Shown here: positions 22,579 through 32,684 of the stretch, piece after piece
How positions within the stretch are numbered: the first letter of the stretch is position 1
Layout of the letters: each line of letters opens with the position of its first letter
Origin: Membranipora membranacea
Taxonomy: Eukaryota; Bryozoa; Gymnolaemata; Cheilostomatida; Membraniporidae
Length of the DNA stretch: 64,000 nt
Direction: 5' to 3'
NCBI GenBank assembly: GCA_914767715.1
Contig: OU612070.1
Span: forward strand, 12,727,501-12,791,500
The notes under the pieces: generated by a model
Database searches by the model: none
What the model was told of the DNA's origin: nothing
The model's input: only the letters and a program-made list of their open reading frames with translations
Translations under genes and position numbers: made by a program

Positions 22579-23970
22579 ATGAAGGTCAAGAATTTTCTCT
22601 CAACCTTATATTTGTACTCAATTGTCACGATTCTCTTATCTCCAGCACAGGAGACAGGAACTCAGCTGAACCAGTCGAAACTTTATGGAGAACTATCTAA
22701 CCAATCAGTTATCCCATTATCAAATAATGGGCAAGTCCAGAGATTTTATCCTACTTTGCTAGTTCTCATTGAAAGTCAAGTTGTCAAAAGACTTTGTGCA
22801 CTCAACCCGGAAACTTGGAAGGAGCAGTGTTGTTCAGAAAACCAACTTCAAAGCAAGACGCCATGCAGTCATGTCAAGGAATACTACACAAGGATATTTA
22901 GAGCAGTACGGCATTTGTATCGAGATATTGACCACTCGCTATTTGAGATAAAAATATCAATATCCGCTATAGAGGTTATCCCAGATGTAGTAGTTGCAAA
23001 CATAACACATTATGCTGAAGAAAGATTGGCTAACCACTCAACAAGTGAGTATGTAGTCGGTGCTCTTGTGGCTGTAAGCGATGCATCAAAAGAAATGTCT
23101 CACATTATAGACTGTAGCCCCGGTAATCTAAAGCATAATATTGCAATGTTTGAAGAGACTGCAGGATATTCTTCTGTGTTTACGGCAGCTCATGCTGTTG
23201 GACATTTTCTGGGTGCTGACCATGATGGAGTTTACACAGAGTGTGGTGGTGGAGCTGCAGATAAATTAAGACTTATGGCACCATCCTTTGATACAACTCG
23301 GATAAATAGTACCTTGGTGTACCAACTGTCATGCTGTAGCCTTGCAGATATCTACAACTGGCTCTCAATATTCGGTAGATGCACGCTTAGTGCTCCTGGT
23401 AGCCAAATATTGAATATGCTTGATCAAGGGACTGCAGAAAAGGAAATAGGTGAATATATAACCAGAGAGGTGTATTGTGTTATGATATTCGGGAGAGGTT
23501 TCATACCATGCAAATTGGAAAATTCACTTGATCAGTGCGAAGGGATTTATTGCAGAAAAAATAATTCTGCAAACTCACAATGCACCAAACACAAATCAGC
23601 TTTACCAGTTCTGAATGGAATTCCCTGTAATCAGAATCATACCTCTTTATGCAGGTATGGACAATGCATATCTCGAAATGACACAAGCAAACAGTACGTT
23701 GACTTTGAACAAAGTCAATGTAATATCCGTAAGGTGCCTTCAGAGAGAATCCAACATTCAGATGCTTCACCCTCACCTCCATCACCTTCAATAAGTTTTG
23801 AAATAATCATCACGATAGTTGGACTGGTATTATTAGTAATTGGGATAATATTATCCATCTTTTGTCGAAAAAAGACATCTGTAGAGCACTCATCAACCAT
23901 CTCACATCACATGGAAATCCCACAAAATACAATTCAATCACAACGGAAAAAGACAATAAAAGAAGGTTAG
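22579..23970 (+). CDS. Membrane-anchored ADAM/ADAMTS-like protein with altered catalytic site
   Basis: A single uninterrupted frame of 463 aa from ATG at 22579 (MKVKNFLSTLYLYSIVTILL, signal peptide) to TAG at 23968. I chose this ATG over the upstream one at 22477 because it gives a clean signal peptide. The metalloprotease domain starts almost at once (FYPTLLVLIESQVV, about residue 55), so the roughly 200-aa prodomain of ADAMs is absent. The zinc motif is HAVGHFLGADHDG (residues 205-217): three His and the Gly are kept but the catalytic Glu is Ala. The Met-turn LMAPSF follows. Next is an ADAMTS-like Cys-rich region (CEGIYCRKN, LPVLNGIPC, CRYGQC), a Pro/Ser stretch, a TM helix at about 405-429 and a short basic tail. 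Probably not proteolytic; binding or decoy role is inference. ACTGCAG just upstream may be a 5' UTR acceptor. Confidence 0.85.
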   Translation: MKVKNFLSTLYLYSIVTILLSPAQETGTQLNQSKLYGELSNQSVIPLSNNGQVQRFYPTLLVLIESQVVKRLCALNPETWKEQCCSENQLQSKTPCSHVKEYYTRIFRAVRHLYRDIDHSLFEIKISISAIEVIPDVVVANITHYAEERLANHSTSEYVVGALVAVSDASKEMSHIIDCSPGNLKHNIAMFEETAGYSSVFTAAHAVGHFLGADHDGVYTECGGGAADKLRLMAPSFDTTRINSTLVYQLSCCSLADIYNWLSIFGRCTLSAPGSQILNMLDQGTAEKEIGEYITREVYCVMIFGRGFIPCKLENSLDQCEGIYCRKNNSANSQCTKHKSALPVLNGIPCNQNHTSLCRYGQCISRNDTSKQYVDFEQSQCNIRKVPSERIQHSDASPSPPSPSISFEIIITIVGLVLLVIGIILSIFCRKKTSVEHSSTISHHMEIPQNTIQSQRKKTIKEG

Positions 23971-24585
23971 GATTCGCTGGAAATAAATCTTGATGAGTGA
24001 TGCAATCCTTGTAGTTCGCTGCAGACCAGCTCTTTGCAATATGAAATAGATTGGAAATACATGTTTCTTTGTAAAGCTGATATAATTTCAAAACTTTTCT
24101 AATCATCATCATGTATTTATGGGTCATTCAAATTAGCTTAAAATCTATTCAGTATTTTTTGACTTGTAAGCCAAACAAAAGCCTAAATAGCATTGCAAAG
24201 CATATGTGAGTAAGATAACCAATCAAAAACAAAATATGAAGTCCACAATTCAGGAAGTATTAAATGGGGGTCTGTTTCAGATCCAGCATCAATGATAGAG
24301 ACTCCTTAGTTCACTTATAGGGTTTTATTTGTGTGGGGAGTAATATTAGGGACTAAAGAAAATCTATATGCGAATTACTTTTGCATCCAAATAACATTGC
24401 ATTATTCCTCACAGGATGGTCACAGAGATTTGACACTTGAACCTGGATGTAAGAAAGACAGGATAATTCAATGGGCCCCCCAATGCCCACAATATCTAAG
24501 TATTGATGGTGAATGGTGCATGATAGAAATTGTAATTGTAACCCTACTGAAAAGAGTAATCCATCAGACATTACCATGTTTGACT
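23971..24585. other. 3' flank of the ADAM-like gene, nothing else seen
   Basis: AATAAA occurs at 23982-23987, 12 nt after the stop codon, and may not be the used signal. No conserved frame or clear repeat was found before the LINE remains that begin near 24590. Confidence 0.4.
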
Positions 24586-25150
24586 TAAAGAAGGCAGTCT
24601 ACAACAGCGTAGAGGCCAAATTTGATTAACTATTTAATGATGTTAAAAAGCAGAACAAATCTGCTATTTCTATGTGGGAAAATCTGGATTAATGTATAAA
24701 GTTGAGTTTAGAGCTCTATGTCCCTACTTACAAATGCTCTCCTAGAGATGAGCCGTGGAGCACCCGATCCCTTAAAACCCTTATTAACAAAAACAAACGG
24801 GTTCACCAAAAAATAAATCCAGAACCCTATTCCTACAACATAGAAAGAGAAAAAGACCTATAACGCCAAGTAAAAATTGAGGTAAGAAAACTAAAATCTG
24901 TATTCCTATCTGACTAAATCACTGAAACTCTAGAGCAAGGAAACTCAAAACCATTATTTGCTCAGATTAAACGATCAAGAGGCCAGACAAGCCACAATAA
25001 CAGAATCAAAGATACTCCAAAAGATAAAACTGCCTCGAAACTAGCTGAGCATTTTTCTACAGTATATAACAGCCTTAAATATGACGTACCCGATATGCAG
25101 TAGGTCTAACAAAGCATATTGATACAATCCAAAGGAAAGCTCTCCGTTGG
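24586..25150 (+). mobile_element. Decayed LINE fragment
   Basis: In the plus frames, separated by stops, one reads PWSTRSLKTLINKNKRVHQK, then YSYNIEREKDL, then NSKPLFAQIKRSRGQTSHN and SKLAEHFSTVYNS. This is the linker before a LINE reverse transcriptase. It then jumps to HIDTIQRKALRWIFRL, the extreme C-terminal RT motif. As in the 21-22 kb element, the catalytic palm is missing. Several in-frame stops show it is dead. Confidence 0.6.
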
Positions 25151-25630
25151 ATATTTAGACTCCCAAAAATTGTAGCATTACTGAATGCATGGCTGCTGAT
25201 AATAACAGTGTTTCTTTATGTGACGTGAGATGTGATATAGATACAAAATCCTTGCAAAGAATTGAGCTTTGTGATTACAATATCTCCCTTTACAATGACA
25301 TCTGGTACAATTTAACCTATATCACTCGCAACAAGACAGTTGAGGTTGATCATAGACTGGATTGCTCTAAGTACAGCTATTACAGCCGTATGAGAGATCA
25401 GGTAAAAAGTTTTCTTCTCTTCAGATTCTAACAATCCAAGTACTAACAACACATAACCAATAGTATTAATCTTATGAATACATTGTAATCTGGCATGCTA
25501 ACCAATTGGCTATTGACACCAACTTGATTATTAAACCCACTTTTGAGAAATTACCCCCCCCCCAAAAACAACTAGTTGATTAGCTTCCAGTATCATTTTT
25601 GATTATTATTAAATATTATTTTTGCCTTAA

Positions 25631-26903
25631 GGTAATGTCAAAGACCGATCCGAATATCAACATATCATATACCGTTGGACACTGCCGAGCTACTGAAAAT
25701 GAATGTCTGAACAAAAACTTGATTCGATGACGTTGTGTCACTTTAGGGGGGGGGGGGGAAATGAGGCAAAAAACGCTGTTTTTGTCAATGCAGATGGAGG
25801 AGTCAAATTAATTGCAAAAAGTTTCAAAACATGTGGAATGTATACTTAGAGATTGCATTCATCATAAAATTTGAATTTCCTTGATATATGACTAGTCTAA
25901 ATTGAATTTTTACGTCACGCCATACAACGCATTTTTTTTGTGAAGCCGTGAAAATATGCGAAATTTCAATCATTAATTCACAACAGATCATAGGCTCGAA
26001 TCAAAATTAATTATGATTTTCTCTTAGAGTACTCTTCAAATGTCATACAGATTGACTTTCAAAAAATTAGCTTGCATATTGCAATGACAGTAGACTCTCG
26101 AATACGGCTAATATTTTCGCCGCCTTTGCATAACGCCAAATATGCTGTCCAAATAACCATTATTGTGGCCAAACAAAGTTTTTTTGAAAGTCCTCACATA
26201 CGAAGCCGCTTTCATTAACAAGAAATGCCAAGACAATTTTTCATTGCATCTTCATTTTTTTTGAATTTAACGCAAAAGAATGCCAAAAAAACACCTCAAA
26301 AGTCCCTAAAAAGACCTCAAAAGTACCTAAAAATAGCTGTTTTTTGGCATTCTTTTGCGTTAAATTCAAGAAAAATGAAAATGCAATGAAAAATTATCTT
26401 GGCATTTCCTGTGTGCACCATGGTTAATGAAAGCGGCTTTGTATGTGAGAACTTTCAAAAAAACTTTGTTTGGCCACAATAATGGTTATTTGGACAGCAT
26501 GTTTGGCGTTATGCAAAGGTGGCGAAAATATTAGCCGTATTCGAGAGTCTACTGTCATTGCAATATGCAAGCTAATTTTTTGAAAGTCAATGTGTATAAC
26601 ATTTGAAGAGTACTCTAAGAGAAAATCATAATTAATTTTGATTCGAGCTTATGATCTGTTGTGAATTAATGATTGAAATTTCCCATATTTTCGGTGCTTC
26701 ACAAAAAAATTGCGTTGTATGGCGTGACGTAAAAAGTCAATTTAGACTAGTCATATATCAGCGTTTTCTGCCTCATTTCCTCCCTAAAATGACACAACGT
26801 CATCGAAACAAGTTTTTGTTCAGCGTTTCATTTTCAGTAGCTCGGCAGCTTTCCAACAGTATATTATGATATGTTGATATTCGGATCGGTCTTTGACATT
26901 ACC
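25631..26903. mobile_element. Palindromic DNA transposon derivative flanked by TTAA
   Basis: TTAA at 25627-25630 and 26904-26907 flank a 1273-bp element. Its two arms are inverted repeats all the way to a loop near 26293-26337. The ends read GGTAATGTCAAAGACCGATC and its reverse complement. Inner arm sequence TTTAACGCAAAAGAATGCC also pairs. The right arm lacks about 95 bp present in the left arm. The loop contains two 21-bp direct repeats (CCTCAAAAGTCCCTAAAAA type). TTAA targets are used by piggyBac and Kolobok transposases; no transposase frame is present, so it is non-autonomous. Confidence 0.85.
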
Positions 26904-27214
26904 TTAATTCTTCATTCCTTTTTGTCGGGGCTCAAAAATGGGATAATTATTTTTCTTTTTGTATCACTTAACTGTTTGTTTACTAAATAATATCATAACA
27001 ATTGATATGTTTTCCCTGTCATATAACCAAATCGACTTGGCCATCTACATAAAAAATTATTCAGACAAAACATCAAAAGCAATCTGAAAAACCGATCTGA
27101 AACAATGTCCGCTTTATCGAGGGGAGACAGGTTACCGTAGTGTGAGTGTGTAAGTGTAAGTAGCTCTATATATAGCATGATTGAATTCACTTACGCTGAT
27201 GAATAGGTCAACAT

Positions 27215-27770
27215 CACAACATCCAGAGAGGCACACCGCACTTGTGGCCATGGAGATGGACATATATGGTATAGGTGAGGCAGTGCTTAGCTAAACGAGA
27301 TCTTCAGGATATGGTAGCTTGGAAGAGCATATGTTTGATTTCTTAGGGAGCGGAAAGTCTGCGGAAGAAAGGAGAGAAGAAGGAGTAGGATTTTTCCTCA
27401 GGAAGGATATCGATATCAACGACAAGATAATGACTGCCTCCTCAGAAGAAACTATGCGCTACCTTCATTAGTGTATATGACTAAAACTGGTAAAGTAAAG
27501 GAAGAATTCTACAGTGATCTAAGGGAAACAATCAAACGCGTTCCAGCTGATGTTAGGCTGACTCATGCTGATTGGTGAATTGGATGAGCGAGTAGGCTCA
27601 GACTCTGAAACGTGGAAAGGAGTACTAGGCAGTCAAGGAGTAGGAAAGTGCAAGACAAATGGAGAGTTACTTTTAGCTATATGCTCAGGGCACAGCCTTG
27701 TGTTAACCAATACCATCTTTCAGCACGAGGAGAGTACCTTTTTTGTACTTTCAAATCTCAACTATTAGTG
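27215..27770 (+). mobile_element. LINE endonuclease-domain remnant
   Basis: Broken plus-strand frames give GYGSLEEHMFDFLGSG, EERREEGVGFFLRKDIDIND, then VRLTHAD, a break, and RVGSDSETWKGVLGSQGVGK followed by HSLVLTNTIFQHEE. This is the APE-type endonuclease domain of LINE elements (the CFDP2-like family, GDFNARVGSD...GVGKCNSNG...). An in-frame stop replaces the GDFN part and the domain is truncated. Inactive. Confidence 0.7.
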
Positions 27771-27829
27771 AAGATGAGTAGAGATTGAGCCATTTGGTGT
27801 TAATGAACCTTATAGCCGATTTTTTAGTT

Positions 27830-28250
27830 AAACTAAGAACTCTAGAATGATACCAAAAAACTTGTTGCCTTCACAATCACTTTAAAACTCTAAGTTTACA
27901 AGGCAAATCTTGTCAGTGGATAAAAAATATAATATATGCATTCAAACTCGATCAACAAAAGGTGTGAACTTACTTTTTGGATGGGCTGCTGTCTTCTCAC
28001 AAGCTAGAGTGATAATGGCTTGTTCCAGCCCAATTTCAGCTTTTATAGTCTTTCTGACATTGCGTCAATCCCTATCCTTACAGACAAATAAATTGTAACA
28101 CTATCATTCAACTTATCTGACTCAGCATAAGCGAAAATGTTAGGAGCAGGAATGAAAATTTTTAATTTTCCAAGAAGTGCGCCAGGATTGATAGTCACAT
28201 TCAGTACCAGGCACCAGGCAAGATCAACAAGCAATAAATAAAACTTTATC
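27830..28250 (-). pseudogene. Possible distant relic of the 10-cysteine family
   Basis: About 58 bp at 27830-27890 (AGAACTCTAGAATGATACCAAAAA) align with intron 1 of cysteine-rich gene D near 11105 (roughly 80% by eye). About 70 bp to the right, the minus strand has GCTTGTGAGAAGACAGCAGCC ending in a GTAAGT donor, loosely like its signal-peptide exon. At 28195-28215 the 17-mer GCCTGGTACTGAATGTG is identical to gene A. Order and frames do not make a gene; chance is possible for the last match. Confidence 0.25.
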
Positions 28251-28261
28251 ATCATCTGCAT

Positions 28262-30185
28262 CTGCAATTCATAAGGTCTGCCAAATTGATCGACAATTTG
28301 TCATAATGTCACAATTTTCTGTCATATAAAGTATTTATATCAATTGTCCGTGACGTATTAGTCACAGGGGGAGGTTTCAGACTATCATTGAGATACCTAT
28401 TGTGAAGACGCGCTGTCACGATTTTGTGTTTGGCTATGACTGCCTCGATTCTGATTGTGGCATCGATTTTCCCGATTTCGATTTTTCGATTTTACACCTT
28501 CGATTTCAACCAACCCTTGTCCCAATTTCGATTTTTGATTTCTCCTTATCCGTATTTTCGATTTCAGGTATCGATATATGGTTATAATCTTTGAGATTAG
28601 TTAGTGAGTGAACTGAAGTGCAATAAGGTATTGTGTGAATAAAAAGAGGAATCTTAATAATCATATATCGACCATAGTAACCGGGCCGTGACAATGAATT
28701 TACCGCTGTGCAATTACTACAGCTGTCACCTTAAACCACGATAATGAGGTGTGATGGATTAGGTTTTCCCCATATGAATCGTATCGTGACAGCACTATTG
28801 TGAAGAGAAAAATATTTATATTAAGTGTTCGATTGTTGGATTGTTCAACTGTCTGATTGTTCCATCATGCCATCATCATTCATCATGCAAAAGTCCGGAA
28901 CCAGGACTTGGGCCAGTTCAGGGTCACAAGACACCAATACAATTTTACATTAAGATTTAATCCGATATTTTATAACTTGCAGTCATATTTATCCCTATTA
29001 CCCATAATTATATTTTTTTATCGAATTTTAGACGGCTGCTTTACTTTAAGAGTACAAGCAATCACTTGTTCGCAACTCAACTAAATTTGTGTTAGGCCTA
29101 ACCGTTGTAAGGCACACATAGATAAGATAAGATTTTATTGATTGCTTTCATCAAGGATGGAGTAAAATTAGGTGACTGATGGTGGCTCATTCAAACTATC
29201 ATGGTATATAGTTGTTCTAGTTTTGGCACTGATAAAAGATCGTCTACCACGAATACAACAATGGTTAAGAATATGATTCTGATCATTTAAAAAGTTATCA
29301 GCAGTTTTTACTACTCTTTGGTATATAATTCACTTGATATTTAAGTTGAAGCGGCCACGTTCAAAAGGTCTTAAAGAAAACGTCTATCTCCCTCTGTGCT
29401 AGAATAAGAACCAAATTTGAAGTTGTAAAGTAAAACAGGAAGTATGAGTGATGGAATAAAATAACGGCACTCTTTGAGGACAGACCAGGAGATTGCTTCT
29501 TTCTCGGCATCTGCTTTATTTTGTACATAATAATATATACGCATTATGGTAGAACACGCAGCGGTGCAGTCAGGGAGTCTGTGACCAAGCAGCTACAGGC
29601 CAGAGAGGTGACCACCCAATTGGCAGGGACCTTAGCTACCCCGCCAACGCACCGAAGCCTAGCATTACCCCCTCATACCACCAACCCATCATCCCATTGC
29701 CACAAAGCGGAGGCTGCATCCTTCACTCCCCAGAAAGTACCTGTTGAACAGGGCTTCACCTGTTGTCAACAGGGACCGTTCCTCTCTGCTGTTGTTGGCC
29801 CTTAAAAGTAAATATCTAGAATTTGACCTTGTATTATTATAGTGGGGAAAATTCGGTGATATCTCTCCTGTATTAATAGAATTTATAAATAACAAGGTAA
29901 AACGATAACGAAACAACATTTGGATGGGCATTATTTTCATTGTTTTAAAGTATGAAGAAACATGTTCCTGTGGGCGGTTTTCAGTATTATAGCAAAGCAG
30001 ATTTTTGTATAATTAAAATTTGATAGAGATGACACACAGCTGAGTGTCCACAAAATTCAAAACCAACAATCAAATTTGGATAGATAAATGTATAGTATAG
30101 ATCAGTCATTGTTTTAGTATCGATGTAGGCTATCACACTTGTCATGATGAGTAGAACAAAGCTTTATACATGTTGATTAAAAGTG
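28262..30185. other. Intergenic stretch with low-complexity and possible LINE 3' end
   Basis: 28435-28575 is rich in CGATTT repeats. At 29125-29500 the minus strand may hold the 3' end of another LINE (ends AAAATCTTATCTTATC), without clear domain support. 29540-29810 is noticeably GC-richer with a 94-codon plus-strand frame (EVTTQLAGTLATPPTHRS) that I do not recognise and do not call a gene. Confidence 0.4.
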
Positions 30186-30190
30186 ATGTT

Positions 30191-30297
30191 GCTGTCAATT
30201 AAGATTAAGATTAAAGGTAATCTTTTAATTAATCGGATTGATCTTGATTTAATTTAATTGCGTTAATCTTCTAAATAATGCGATTTTTCACAGCCCT
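30191..30297. mobile_element. Short hAT-like MITE
   Basis: Left end GCTGTCAATTAAGATTAAGA and right end GCGATTTTTCACAGCCC are imperfect inverted repeats (GCTGT...ACAGC) around AT-rich TTAATC repeats. This is the usual look of hAT non-autonomous elements (CAGGGCTGTCAA...). Target duplication not resolved. Confidence 0.4.
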
Positions 30298-32160
30298 AGT
30301 ATTAAGCCAAACATTTATATCAAAGCATCCCGTTTTTGGTTTCCCTCCAACATCAGATCGAAGAAAGAAACTTATCAGAAATCAGGTGAGGCTGGTCACC
30401 CAACCTTAAACTGATATAACTCTACCCGCTAACCACACTCAAGCCTGTAGTTCTAGGGTAAGCACGGACACCCTGCCTCCTCTAGAATTATCAATGGAGT
30501 TGCCTAAATATGCTGTAATTTAATATGCCGTGTGAAAATCTGCTCATTTGCTATTTAAAGACAGATATCATTAAAAGCTTGAGAATGTAAGATAATCCAA
30601 GGGCCCAACAGATGCAAGATAGGCACAATGCAATTAATGCAGCATTAATAACTGCTGTGAGTTTAAAATCAAAGCAAGAATTCCGAAGGTTTTATTTGAA
30701 AAGTGAACCAAATCTAAACCACATTTATCATGCTGTGCTTAAACTTCCTGATAGATCAAAAACAAGGATGATTATCGATAAAATGCAGTAACATCAGAGA
30801 CTATAGATATAGAGACCTTCCACTTGCGCATAAAATGCGAATAGCCAATCAGCGTTATTTAACGGTCATGCCCACTTTTGGTTGTAAAGTGAGCGCTGCT
30901 GCCTTGGACAGCAATGGGTTTCTCAATAAAATTTCAGGTTTTTCACCTGAGTTATTTGAGGCAAAATAACCACAATCTTGATGACAAAACCAGATCAGAC
31001 AGCAACAAAGTCATCATCAACTTGTTGTTGCATTCTTAGCCAGAGATTTATATTATACAGGCCTGTATTTTTGTAAGAAAGTAAGGGGGCTGTGCAGTAT
31101 AATCCATCATTGTTGCCCACTGCGATGTAATGATGGCCTGACATAGGTTAGCTGTTGTGATGAGTTTCATGGACAAAGTTTTCATGTGTGAGGACAAGAG
31201 GAAGAGGACTTCTTTTTGTTTGTTAATATATGCTCTAACATTAATATAAAAAAATTTAATCATGGTGACTAGTACCAACCATACACACACATTCAAAACT
31301 GTAGTAAGAATGGCATCAGAGTAAAGTGCATCGTCAGCAGATTCAAACTGACAATTCAATGCTGACAAATGTAAAGAATTTACTGCATTGAGAGATAGAA
31401 GACCTGCCTCTCTGCCTCAAAGAAAGTTATTGTGGGATGGTTGGGGCTATGAAAAGCTTATTTTTACAAATCGCCTTGAAAACTTGTTTGGGCTTCATAG
31501 ACAGATTCAGAGCAGTTCAAAGCACATATCTTCAGGCAACAATCAGCAGTATGCTGACTTTAAACGGGAAAACTTATGATGATACTTTTCTCAGACCTAT
31601 GCTATAGAAAGTTTCTGTGCTGGCCTAACTGATGAATTCAATTCAGTCACTGGAACTGGAGAATATAACATCAGTGCTTGTTCACATTTAACTATTTTCA
31701 CATTGAATATTCAATTTTCTATACATATGGGGGCTACATTACCAAAATGTTTTATCATCCACCAAGTATTTTGTTTCCTTGATGCCTATATTTTATATAA
31801 AAGTAACATCTTAGATTTCATTTGTCCCAGTTGATATTATTGAGAGTTTTGTGTGAATGTACTTATAGAATAAACAACTAAATCATTCACCTCGTCAACT
31901 TTTGATAGTAAATTCATAGCACTGGGTACGCTTACCTCCAAGCGATTACCACCAGAAAGGGGCGGAGCCTAATTTTCAATGTGTTCGCATCGGTTATATA
32001 CGTTATCATGGCAAGTAAAAGGTCTCATTATCTATCTTAAGTCTCTGGTAACATTGCAACACAGGACTTCCTCCTTGTGACGTATCAGTAAAGCCTTGTA
32101 CCCACCAATGTGCTTTTTTAATCTCAGGAATTTCTAAGATTTTGCACTGGCAATCATTGA
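30298..32160. other. Intergenic stretch upstream of the CUB receptor gene
   Basis: No conserved frame was recognised; the open frames at 31048-31368 (-) and 31388-31579 (+) have no domain signals. AAGGGGCGGAGCC near 31957 is a GC-box-like sequence and could be part of a promoter for the receptor gene starting at 32685, but this is only a short match. Confidence 0.4.
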
Positions 32161-32167
32161 AGAATTT

Positions 32168-32288
32168 GTGGGTACCACAAAATGCAGCACAACATATCGC
32201 ACAACATATCGCACGAAAGTAGAATCAATTCTACTTTCGTGCGAAGGTATTTGTAAACGCACGATATCTGTGTATTTTGTACCAACCA
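32168..32288. mobile_element. Small foldback element with a perfect 17-bp hairpin
   Basis: TCGCACGAAAGTAGAAT (32209-32225) is followed after 2 nt by its exact reverse complement (to 32244). Outer sequences GGTACCACAAAAT on the left and ATTTTGTACC on the right also pair imperfectly, so the whole 120 bp is a nested inverted repeat. It lies about 400 bp upstream of the CUB receptor ATG. Confidence 0.7.
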
Positions 32289-32684
32289 ATCACAGCAATG
32301 CACAAGTGGCCGTGCATGATCGCAGATGAGTTCCTGGGACAGTTATGCAGTTGATGGGTACCAGGCTTAAGGACACAGCTATCGAATCAAAACTGCTTCA
32401 CATAATGTCATTATAATGTCAAATAATTCAGGTTTCAGTTCAAGCACAGCTTGATAAATATGAATGAGGAAGTAATAAAAGCAATCATGTGATTCTGTTA
32501 AGTCCTAGGGTTCTCAGCTGCTAGACATCATGAGACCAAGCCTTTTTATGTCAAAGTAATTTGTGCCTGTGATGCCTTTAGAACACTTTTCAACTTCTAC
32601 AATCATTTCTTCATAAATGATTGTGTTTCGCATGTGAGACTAAAATACTGTCTTGTTACATTTAGTACAGGTGTAAAAAAGGAA

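Noticed and set aside
29521-29805. 94-codon plus-strand frame in a GC-richer patch
   Set aside because: No start context, splice sites or recognisable domain; possibly transposon-derived.
31048-31579. Facing frames of 106 and 63 codons as a small gene pair
   Set aside because: No homology, no splice support, and both are within the range of chance open frames in this DNA.
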